Assembly: GCA_005793655.1 (NCBI GenBank)
Contig: SXRC01000030.1
Coordinates: 1-6,235 of the forward strand
Source of the DNA: Actinomycetota bacterium
Lineage (GTDB): Bacteria > Actinomycetota > Actinomycetes > Nanopelagicales > Nanopelagicaceae
Length of the DNA stretch: 6,235 nucleotides
Reading direction: 5' to 3'
The position numbers were made by a program, and so were the translations under genes. Shown here piece by piece: positions 1 to 5,996 of the stretch (position 1 is its first letter; every line of letters starts with the position of its first letter). The notes beneath the pieces are model-generated. The model was not told the origin of the DNA, ran no database searches, and was given only the letters and a program-made list of their open reading frames with translations.

Positions 1-549
1 GATCCAACTGGTCTGTTCACATCTCGGCATTCAGATCCTGTGCCAGGAACATGTGTGACTGTTGTGCTAGAAGGCAGACGGGCACTACTTGCTGAGATTC
101 AATCATTAGTAAGTGCACCTAACTCAGATGGTAGAGATTGGGGAAACGCTAGGCGAGTAACCAGCGGCTTAGATAATGCTAGAACTGCAATGACACTTGC
201 GGTGCTAGATCTTCGAGCTGGAATTAAAATTACTGGTCGAGATGTTTATGTGGCAACTGTTGGCGGAATGAAAATTAATGAACCAGCAGCTGATTTAGCT
301 GTCGCCTTATCAGTAGCATCTGCTGCTAAAGGATTAGCACTTCCATCTGATTTAGTAGCAATTGGAGAGGTTGGTTTAGCTGGTGAAATTAGAAAAGTTA
401 CCGGAGTTACTCAAAGAGTATCTGAGGCAGCTCGGCTTGGATTTAAACGAGTGATTGTGCCAGTTGGTAGTGATTTAAAGATTCCCGAAATTGAAATATT
501 AGAGGTATCTAGGGTTGAGCAGGCAATTAGTAAGGTAAAGATTAATTAG
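1..549 (+). CDS. radA: DNA repair protein RadA (Sms), C-terminal part; 5' end outside the window
   Basis: RadA is a RecA-like, DnaB-type ATPase that promotes branch migration and processing of recombination intermediates. The frame is open from base 1, giving 182 residues to a TAG at 547-549, so the gene enters from the left. The N-terminal zinc finger, Walker A/B core and KNRFG motif are not in the window. What remains starts with the linker 'DPTGLFTSR' and 'LEGRRALLAEIQ', then the Lon-protease-like domain with 'GLDNARTAM', 'VATVGGMKINEPAADLAVAL' and 'AIGEVGLAGEIR'. At fragment residues 94-98 the sequence is EPAAD, where Lon has its catalytic Ser (GPSAG). This is normal for RadA, whose domain is a DNA-binding scaffold and not a protease. 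The length to the stop fits the family. Its end overlaps the full-length SDR frame on the other strand by 8 bp. In many relatives disA follows radA; here it does not. Confidence 0.95.
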   Translation, partial: DPTGLFTSRHSDPVPGTCVTVVLEGRRALLAEIQSLVSAPNSDGRDWGNARRVTSGLDNARTAMTLAVLDLRAGIKITGRDVYVATVGGMKINEPAADLAVALSVASAAKGLALPSDLVAIGEVGLAGEIRKVTGVTQRVSEAARLGFKRVIVPVGSDLKIPEIEILEVSRVEQAISKVKIN

Positions 550-1318
550 CTGGCGGATCAACTAAAAACAAGGTGCTGGTAAAACCACCATCTACCGGAA
601 TTGCTACACCGGTTATGAAATCACTATCTGAACCGCCTAAAAATCTAGCAATACCAGCAAAATCTTCGGGCTCACCCCACCTACCGGCTGGAGTTCTATC
701 AAGTACTTTATTTACAAAATCTGGGAGTGATCGAGTTTACTCAGTTAATTCGGTTTTAATCCAACCAGGTAGAACAGTATTTACTTGAATATTATCCTGG
801 CCCCAAGCATTCACTAAACTCATAGTCAACTGCACCACCGCACCTTTAGTTGCTGCATAAATCGGTGCAATACCAAAGCCAAATACACTAGTTAGCGAGC
901 CAATAGTAATTATTTTCCCACCACCGCGTTTTTTCATTGATGGATAAACTACTTGGCAGCAATTAAAAACTCCAGTTAAGTTAACTTGAATTATTTGATC
1001 AACCTCATTAGGTAAATAATTTTCTGGGGCCTTACGAATATTTATGCCAGCATTAGCAACTAAAATATCAACACCGCCAAACTCTTTTTCGGTGTCAATC
1101 ATTCCTTGGTCAATTTGATTTTTATCTGCCACATCAACATTAAATGCCTTTGCGTTAGCACCAAGTGATTTTAGTTTTTTAACAGCTACTTCACTTTTTT
1201 CTATATTACGAGCCCAAATCACAATGTCAGCACCAGCTTGTGCAAAACCGGCAGCAAATCCTAAGCCGATACCACCGTTGCCACCTGTGACAACAGCAAC
1301 TTTCCCCTTAAGGGACAT
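542..1318 (-). pseudogene. Short-chain dehydrogenase/reductase (SDR), interrupted by an in-frame stop codon
   Basis: Classical SDR oxidoreductase: NAD(P)-dependent reduction or oxidation of a ketone/alcohol, cytoplasmic, substrate unknown. The resemblance is to FabG, gluconate-dehydrogenase and KduD-like enzymes. The ATG at 1316-1318 opens 193 codons and then reaches TAA at 737-739. Visible motifs are the Rossmann TGGNGGIG (residues 11-18), NAG (89-91), Asn113, catalytic Ser141 and Tyr154-x3-Lys158, and 'VLPGWIKTELTE' just before the stop. Ala36-Arg37 after beta-2 weakly suggests NADP. Reading on in the same frame gives 64 more residues, including 'RTPAGRWGEPEDFAG' and the C-terminal 'TGVAIPVDGG' motif, ending at TAA 542-544. 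That total (258 codons) is the usual SDR length. The 193-aa product would lack the last part of the fold, so it is probably inactive. It could also be a sequencing error. The start overlaps the clpC stop (TAATG) and has no clear Shine-Dalgarno, suggesting coupled translation. Confidence 0.85.
737..739 (-). other. Premature in-frame TAA inside the SDR gene
   Basis: The + strand shows 'tta' at 737-739, which is TAA on the - strand, at codon 194 of the SDR frame between 'KTELTE' and 'TRSLPDF'. A single base change from CAA, GAA or AAA would produce it. No frameshift is needed to recover the downstream C-terminus. TAA is also the normal terminator of coaX, lysS, argA and clpC in this window, so reassignment of TAA to an amino acid is not credible here. 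Confidence 0.85.
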
Positions 1319-3819
1319 TAGGCAGAGGCTGGGTCAGTTAAATCTTCGAAAGAATCTGGCAATGCAGATTTGGCAGTTCCCTTAAATGTGAAGGTTGCAG
1401 CATCAGTATCATCTGAAACATCAACCAACACAATTTCACCAGCTTTTAATTCACCAAATAACATCTTCTCAGAGAGAGCATCCTCTAATTCACGTTGAAT
1501 AGTTCTACGAAGTGGGCGAGCGCCAAGTACTGGGTCATAACCACGTTTTGCCAATAACGCCTTAGCACCAGCAGTTAACTCAATTCCCATATCTTTTGCC
1601 TTCAATCGCTCATCTAAATGCGCAACCATCAAATCAACAATCTTCACGATCTGATCCTGAGTTAACTGGTGGAAGACCACAATGTCATCGATGCGGTTTA
1701 AGAATTCAGGGCGGAAATGAGTCTTTAGCTCATCGCCAACCTTTGCCTTCATCCGCTCATAACTTCCTTGGGCATCTGCCACATTGGCAAAGCCAAGTGA
1801 GAGTGATTTCGAAATATCTTTAGTACCTAAGTTTGTAGTCATAATAATGATGGTGTTTTTGAAATCCACCACCCTGCCTTGCGCATCAGTTAAGCGGCCA
1901 TCTTCTAGTACTTGAAGAAGTGAGTTAAAGATATCTGGGTGAGCTTTTTCAATCTCATCAAATAACACAACCGAGAATGGACGACGACGAACCTTCTCAG
2001 TTAATTGCCCACCCTCGTCATAACCAACATAGCCAGGAGGGGCACCAAATAATCTAGAGGCGGTATGTCTTTCAGAGTACTCAGACATATCTAATTGAAT
2101 TAATGCACTAGCATCACCAAATAAGAAGTGTGCAAGAGTTCTAGAAAGTTCTGTCTTACCAACACCTGATGGGCCAGCAAATATAAATGATCCACCTGGG
2201 CGTTTTGGATCCTTAAGACCTGCGCGAGTTCGTCTGATTGCCTGTGACAAAGCTTTGATTGCCTGTTCTTGACCAATTACCCGGCGGTGTAACTCATCCT
2301 CCATTTTAAGTAAGCGAGCAGTTTCAGCTTCAGTTAACTTAAATACTGGGATACCAGTTGCAGTTGATAGCACCTCAGCAATTAACTCTTCATCAACCTC
2401 TGCAACCACATCAAGATCACCGGCTTTCCAATTCTTCTCTCGATCAGCTTTTTCGGTGATTAAATTCTTTTCCTTATCCCGCAAGGAGGCAGCCTTTTCA
2501 AAATCTTGGCCATCAATAGCAGACTCTTTTTCTTTACGCGCAGCAGCAATTTTGTCATCAAACTCGCGAATTTCAGGTGGCACAGTCATGCGGCGAATGC
2601 GCAAACGAGATCCTGCCTCATCAATTAAATCAATTGCCTTATCTGGTAGGTGACGATCTGAAACATAACGATCTGCCAAGGTGGCAGCTGAAACTAATGC
2701 ACCATCTGAGATTGAAACCTTGTGGTGGCTTTCATATCGATCGCGCAGTCCTTTTAAAATTTCAATTGTATGCGCAACGGTTGGCTCTGCCACCTGGATT
2801 GGTTGGAACCGACGCTCAAGTGCTGCATCTTTTTCTAAATGCTTTCGGTACTCATCCAAAGTGGTTGCACCAATTGTCTGTAACTCACCACGAGCAAGCA
2901 TTGGCTTTAATATAGAAGCTGCATCAATTGCACCTTCAGCAGCCCCTGCGCCAACTAGGGTGTGAATTTCATCGATAAACAAAATAATATCGCCACGGGT
3001 GCGAATCTCTTTTAGCACTTTCTTTAAGCGCTCTTCAAAATCACCGCGGTATCTAGAGCCTGCAACTAAGGCGCCAAGATCTAGTGAGTAAAGCTGTTTG
3101 TCCTTAAGTGTTTCTGGGATATCACCTTTTACAATTGCTTGGGCCAATCCCTCAACTACTGCAGTCTTACCAACACCTGGCTCGCCAATTAAAACTGGGT
3201 TATTTTTTGTACGGCGAGATAAAATTTGCATTACCCGTTCAATCTCTTTTTCTCTGCCAATTACTGGATCTAATTTTCCTTCACGAGCTGCGGTAGTTAG
3301 GTTTCTACCAAACTGATCTAAAACTAAAGATGTTGATGGTTGGCCTTCTGCTGGACCGCCCGCTGTGACCGCCTCTTTGCCTTGGTAGCCAGAGAGTAAT
3401 TGAATTACTTGTTGGCGAACTCGAGAGAGATCTGCGCCAAGTTTTACCAATACCTGAGCAGCAACTCCCTCGCCTTCACGAATTAAACCTAAAAGAATGT
3501 GTTCTGTACCAATGTAGTTGTGACCTAATTGCAAAGCTTCGCGAAGTGAAAGCTCTAATACTTTTTTAGCACGTGGTGTGAAAGGAATATGTCCAGAGGG
3601 TGCTTGTTGACCTTGGCCAATAATCTCCTCAACTTGGGAACGAACTGCCTCTAATGAAATACCAAGGGACTCAAGTCCTTTTGCAGCAACGCCTTCACCT
3701 TCATGAATCAAACCTAAAAGAATATGTTCAGTACCAATGTAATTGTGGTTGAGCATGCGTGCTTCTTCTTGCGCCAGCACAACAACGCGTCTGGCGCGAT
3801 CGGTAAACCGTTCAAACAT
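1318..3819 (-). CDS. clpC: ATP-dependent Clp protease ATP-binding subunit ClpC
   Basis: Hsp100/AAA+ unfoldase that, with ClpP, degrades misfolded and regulatory proteins in the cytoplasm; usually essential in actinobacteria. At 833 residues it is full length. Two Clp_N repeats come first (about 4-70 and 79-145, each with 'NYIGTEHILLGLI'). AAA module D1 follows: Walker A GEPGVGKT 212-219, pore loop around Tyr257, Walker B ending in Asp283-Glu284, and ERRF at 335-338. A UVR-type coiled-coil insert lies at about 420-453, the ClpC hallmark that separates it from ClpB (long M domain) and ClpA. Module D2 has Walker A GPSGVGKT 549-556, Walker B VVLFDE 617-622, the ClpP-docking loop LGF 675-677, Arg709 and sensor-2 GARP 766-769. 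The ATG at 3817-3819 is supported by GAAAGG eight bases upstream and the canonical start 'MFERFTDRAR'. No ctsR/mcsA/mcsB genes flank it. It overlaps the SDR start by one base. Confidence 0.98.
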   Translation of the reverse strand: MFERFTDRARRVVVLAQEEARMLNHNYIGTEHILLGLIHEGEGVAAKGLESLGISLEAVRSQVEEIIGQGQQAPSGHIPFTPRAKKVLELSLREALQLGHNYIGTEHILLGLIREGEGVAAQVLVKLGADLSRVRQQVIQLLSGYQGKEAVTAGGPAEGQPSTSLVLDQFGRNLTTAAREGKLDPVIGREKEIERVMQILSRRTKNNPVLIGEPGVGKTAVVEGLAQAIVKGDIPETLKDKQLYSLDLGALVAGSRYRGDFEERLKKVLKEIRTRGDIILFIDEIHTLVGAGAAEGAIDAASILKPMLARGELQTIGATTLDEYRKHLEKDAALERRFQPIQVAEPTVAHTIEILKGLRDRYESHHKVSISDGALVSAATLADRYVSDRHLPDKAIDLIDEAGSRLRIRRMTVPPEIREFDDKIAAARKEKESAIDGQDFEKAASLRDKEKNLITEKADREKNWKAGDLDVVAEVDEELIAEVLSTATGIPVFKLTEAETARLLKMEDELHRRVIGQEQAIKALSQAIRRTRAGLKDPKRPGGSFIFAGPSGVGKTELSRTLAHFLFGDASALIQLDMSEYSERHTASRLFGAPPGYVGYDEGGQLTEKVRRRPFSVVLFDEIEKAHPDIFNSLLQVLEDGRLTDAQGRVVDFKNTIIIMTTNLGTKDISKSLSLGFANVADAQGSYERMKAKVGDELKTHFRPEFLNRIDDIVVFHQLTQDQIVKIVDLMVAHLDERLKAKDMGIELTAGAKALLAKRGYDPVLGARPLRRTIQRELEDALSEKMLFGELKAGEIVLVDVSDDTDAATFTFKGTAKSALPDSFEDLTDPASA
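3457..3744 (-). repeat. Internal duplication in clpC: two imperfect 63-bp direct repeats
   Basis: Positions 3682-3744 and 3457-3519 are near-identical copies 225 bp apart. They encode residues 26-46 and 101-121, both reading 'NYIGTEHILLGLI' followed by 'EGEGVAA' with one residue (His or Arg) between. This is the standard tandem Clp_N repeat of ClpC. The close DNA similarity reflects strong protein conservation and need not mean a recent duplication. Confidence 0.85.
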
Positions 3820-3827
3820 TGCTCAAA

Positions 3828-3833
3828 CCTTTC
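3828..3833 (-). promoter_or_regulatory. Ribosome binding site of clpC
   Basis: The - strand reads AGGAAAGAAAGG, then eight bases, then ATG. GAAAGG at 3828-3833 is the best placed purine core, with AGGAAAG (3833-3839) directly upstream. It fixes the clpC start at 3819. Confidence 0.75.
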
Positions 3834-3847
3834 TTTCCTATGTAAAT

Positions 3848-3889
3848 AGCCTAATACCAAAGGGGGAGATTGTGCACTTTGATTAGGCT
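3848..3889. repeat. 8-bp perfect inverted repeat with nested stem in the clpC leader/promoter region
   Basis: AGCCTAAT (3848-3855) and ATTAGGCT (3882-3889) are exact reverse complements, 26 bases apart. Inside them AAAG (3859-3862) pairs with CTTT (3877-3880), so a longer imperfect hairpin can form with a 3-versus-1 internal loop. The apical loop includes most of a GTGCAC palindrome (3872-3877). It lies 28-70 bases upstream of the clpC ATG, where an operator or a 5'-UTR structure would sit. It is not a recognisable CIRCE, CtsR or ClgR site. The function is unknown. Confidence 0.55.
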
Positions 3890-3897
3890 GTGAATAA
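3889..3897 (-). promoter_or_regulatory. DnaA-box-like 9-mer
   Basis: The - strand reads TTATTCACA, matching TTATNCACA. It is a single copy between argA and clpC, sharing one base with the right arm of the 8-bp inverted repeat. With no companion boxes or AT-rich unwinding element, this is not an origin. It may be a chance match. Confidence 0.25.
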
Positions 3898-3916
3898 CTC
3901 ACCTATATCTAGGGTT

Positions 3917-3947
3917 GGTTATGGCTCTATAACCCCATAACTGGGGT
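3917..3947. repeat. Overlapping, mutually exclusive inverted repeats downstream of argA
   Basis: Three perfect stems share bases here. GGTTAT 3917-3922 pairs with ATAACC 3929-3934. GTTATGG 3918-3924 pairs with CCATAAC 3935-3941. ACCCCA 3932-3937 pairs with TGGGGT 3942-3947 around a four-base loop. In the - strand transcript the ACCCCA hairpin begins about 16 bases after the argA stop. No T-run follows it on the - strand, so it is a poor intrinsic terminator. It could be a weak terminator, an operator or an alternative-fold leader for clpC. Confidence 0.4.
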
Positions 3948-3963
3948 GTTTATGCCCGAAAAC

Positions 3964-4461
3964 TTAAAGAACTTTAAGCATTCTGGTATTTCCCAGTGTG
4001 TTGGGCTTAACACTCTCAAGATCTAAAAACTCAGCAATACCTTCATCATATGACCGTAATAATTGGGCATAGACATCAGGCTCCACCGGAGCACCTTGTA
4101 TTTCTGTAAATCCATGTGCACCAAAAAACTTAGTTTCAAAGGTTAAGCAAAATACTTTCTTCACACCAAGCTCTTTTGCCTTTACCAATATATGTTCCAA
4201 GATTGCATGCCCTATTTTCTTGCCTTGCCACTCTTTGATTACTGCAACAGTTCTCACCTCAGCTAAATCTTCCCAAAGCACATGCAAAGCCCCGCAGCCA
4301 ACTACCTCACCATTAACCTCTGCCACTGTGAACTCCTGCACGTTTTCATATAAGGTGACAGTTTCTTTAGATAATAATTTGCGCTCTGATGCGTATGTGT
4401 CAACAATTAATCTAATCTTTTTAATATCAGAGGTTTTAGCACCCCTTACCAAAACTGACAT
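3964..4461 (-). CDS. argA: Amino-acid N-acetyltransferase (N-acetylglutamate synthase, actinobacterial stand-alone GNAT type)
   Basis: Transfers acetyl from acetyl-CoA to L-glutamate (or glutamine, as for the Mycobacterium tuberculosis enzyme), the first step of arginine synthesis. It is one GNAT domain of 165 residues without the amino-acid-kinase domain of E. coli ArgA. The family signatures I recognise are 'TLYENVQEF' (36-44), 'VVGCGALHVLWEDLAEVRTV' (53-72), 'FETKFFGAHGFTEI' (108-121), 'RSYDEGIAEFLDL' (136-148) and the end 'VKPNTLGNTRML'. The acetyl-CoA loop is QGKKIG (79-84): the usual first Gly of Q/R-x-x-G-x-G is Lys82, which is mildly unusual. The ATG shares one base with the lysS stop (TAATG). 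AGGTG at 4469-4473, seven bases upstream, supports this start. It is likely co-transcribed with coaX and lysS. Another GNAT specificity is possible but less likely given the whole-length match to the family pattern. Confidence 0.85.
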   Translation of the reverse strand: MSVLVRGAKTSDIKKIRLIVDTYASERKLLSKETVTLYENVQEFTVAEVNGEVVGCGALHVLWEDLAEVRTVAVIKEWQGKKIGHAILEHILVKAKELGVKKVFCLTFETKFFGAHGFTEIQGAPVEPDVYAQLLRSYDEGIAEFLDLESVKPNTLGNTRMLKVL

Positions 4462-5957
4462 TACTCATCACCTGCGGTTGGTTTAACTAATGGAAACAAA
4501 ATAGTCTCCCTAATTCCAAGACCTGTTAATGCCATAAGTAATCGATCTACACCCATACCCATGCCACCCATTGGCGGCATTGCATACTCCATCGCTTTTA
4601 GAAAATCTTCATCCAAGCCCATCGCCTCTAAATCACCGGACGCACCAAGTTTGACTTGTTCAGTCAACCGCTCACGTTGAATCACCGGATCAATTAACTC
4701 TGAGTACCCAGTTGCTAACTCAAAACCTTGTATATAAAGATCCCATTTTTCTGCGATGCCGGCAGTATCACGGTGGGCTCTGACTAGTGGTGAGGTGTCA
4801 ATTGGAAATCCTTTTATAAATGTTGGCTCAATCAACTTATCTTTTGCCACATGCTCAAATATCTCCTCAGCAATTTTGCCACTAACCCACTTCGGATCAA
4901 CCTTTACGCCATTTTTTGCAGCAATTTTGGTCAAATCAACTTTAGATGTCTGACCATTTACTTTTTCACCAACTGATTCTGAAATAACTTCAAATAAAGA
5001 CAGCTCTTTCCACTTCCCACCAAGATCTATTTCTTTTCCATCATGGTGCTTAACTTTATGAGATCCATAGACAGCTTTGGCCGCATCCTGTACCAAACTT
5101 CTAGTTAACTCGGCCATCGTGTTCCAATCACCGTATGCCTCATAAGTTTCAATCATGGCAAACTCTGGTGAATGGGATGAATCAGCGCCCTCGTTACGAA
5201 AATTTCTATTAATTTCAAATACTTTTTCCAGGCCACCAACAACACATCGCTTTAGGTATAACTCTGGTGCAATTCTTAAAAATAGATCCATCTCATACGC
5301 ATTGCTAAAAGTTTTAAATGGCCTAGCTGCTGCGCCACCATGCATCACTTGCAGCATTGGTGTTTCAACCTCTAAAAATCCGCGGGTGGTAAAAGTTTCA
5401 CGAAGTGAGTGCATAACTGCAGGTCGTAATCTGGCATTACTTCTTGCCTCTGGCCTAACGATTAAATCTACGTACCGCATTCGAACTCGACTCTCCTCCG
5501 AGAGCGGCTTGTGCTCAACTGGCAGTGGTCGAAGAGATTTTGCAGCGAGTGCGAATGAATTAGCTAGCACTGATAACTCACCCCGTTTTGAGGTTATTAC
5601 CTCACCGGTAACTGAAACAATATCTCCCAAATCAATCTCAGATTTCCAGGTTTCAAGTTGTGCTTCACCAATTTTATCTAGTGAAAACATTACTTGCAGT
5701 TCAGTTCCATCTCCTTCACGTAAATTAGCAAAACATAATTTGCCGGTATCGCGTTTAAAAATAACGCGCCCGGTCACAGATTCAATAACACCAGTTGAAA
5801 CATCAATCGGTAGCTTTTCATGTTTCATTCGAATCTCTAATAGCGAGGCAGTTCTTGGCACTGATACTGGATATGGCTCACCACCACGCATTATTATCGC
5901 AGCCCGTTTTTCACGCCGAGTTCGTAGTTGCTCTGGTAGGTCATCCTCATTAGCCAT
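4461..5957 (-). CDS. lysS: Lysyl-tRNA synthetase, class II
   Basis: Charges tRNA-Lys with lysine in the cytoplasm; an essential enzyme acting as a dimer. It has 498 residues, full family length. The N-terminal OB-fold anticodon-binding domain spans about 55-145 ('GRVIFKRDTGKLCFANLREG'). The catalytic domain has motif 1 around 180-200 ('RGFLEVETPML'), then 'GGAAARPF' (207-214) and 'LRIAPELYLKR' (227-237). Motif 2 is at about 247-271 (FRNE 253-256, HSPEF 262-266), and motif 3 is GMGMGVDRLL (465-474), ending 'RETILFPLVKP'. These mark LysS rather than AspS, AsnS or the EpmA/GenX paralogue, which lacks the OB fold. The ATG at 5955-5957 is preceded in frame by TAA CAC ATC, so no ATG, GTG or TTG start lies further upstream. 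No good Shine-Dalgarno precedes it. It follows coaX by 39 bases and overlaps argA by one base. Confidence 0.97.
   Translation of the reverse strand: MANEDDLPEQLRTRREKRAAIIMRGGEPYPVSVPRTASLLEIRMKHEKLPIDVSTGVIESVTGRVIFKRDTGKLCFANLREGDGTELQVMFSLDKIGEAQLETWKSEIDLGDIVSVTGEVITSKRGELSVLANSFALAAKSLRPLPVEHKPLSEESRVRMRYVDLIVRPEARSNARLRPAVMHSLRETFTTRGFLEVETPMLQVMHGGAAARPFKTFSNAYEMDLFLRIAPELYLKRCVVGGLEKVFEINRNFRNEGADSSHSPEFAMIETYEAYGDWNTMAELTRSLVQDAAKAVYGSHKVKHHDGKEIDLGGKWKELSLFEVISESVGEKVNGQTSKVDLTKIAAKNGVKVDPKWVSGKIAEEIFEHVAKDKLIEPTFIKGFPIDTSPLVRAHRDTAGIAEKWDLYIQGFELATGYSELIDPVIQRERLTEQVKLGASGDLEAMGLDEDFLKAMEYAMPPMGGMGMGVDRLLMALTGLGIRETILFPLVKPTAGDE
4469..4473 (-). promoter_or_regulatory. Ribosome binding site of argA inside the end of lysS
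   Basis: The - strand reads AGGTG, then seven bases, then ATG, within the last codons of lysS. With the TAATG overlap it indicates that argA is translated from the lysS message. Confidence 0.65.
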
Positions 5958-5996
5958 GATGTGTTAAATCTTAGCGGGCAGTAGTGATGTTATGAA
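5958..5996 (-). other. Short coaX-lysS spacer without recognisable signals
   Basis: The 39 bases between the coaX stop and the lysS start show no terminator hairpin and no convincing promoter. There is no purine-rich Shine-Dalgarno; the nearest candidate, AAGA, is too far from the ATG. Co-transcription with coaX is the simplest reading. Confidence 0.45.

Noticed and set aside
571..590. GGTG...CACC short hairpin between radA and the SDR as a terminator
   Set aside because: It is a four-pair stem inside SDR coding sequence with no T-run.
737..739. Reassignment of TAA to an amino acid or programmed readthrough
   Set aside because: TAA terminates coaX, lysS, argA and clpC here, and no recognised readthrough context follows it.
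573..788. Open frame of 71 aa on the + strand after radA
   Set aside because: It is the complement of the SDR C-terminus, whose - strand translation is clearly the conserved one.
737..1318. Taking the 193-aa SDR frame as a complete natural gene
   Set aside because: The conserved C-terminal SDR segment continues in the same frame after the TAA, so 193 aa is a truncation.
2577..2965. Overlapping + strand open frames inside clpC
   Set aside because: They are antisense to the highly conserved D1/UVR part of ClpC and have no recognisable motifs or ribosome binding sites.
3848..3885. sigma-70-like promoter for clpC (TAGGCT as -10 with TGCACA 17 bases upstream)
   Set aside because: The match to consensus is poor at both boxes (3/6 and 4/6), so no promoter is called.
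3714..3902. Open frame of 62 aa on the - strand spanning the clpC start
   Set aside because: It overlaps the clpC start in another frame, has no family features and runs through the inverted repeat. The clpC frame explains the conservation.
3932..3947. ACCCCA-TAAC-TGGGGT hairpin as an intrinsic terminator for argA
   Set aside because: The stem is only six pairs and no T-run follows on the - strand, so it is listed only as part of a structured segment.
5155..5967. Long open frame (270 aa) on the + strand opposite lysS
   Set aside because: It lies wholly antisense to the conserved OB fold and motifs 1-2 of LysS, is rich in Ser/Arg in the way mirror frames are, and shows no domain.
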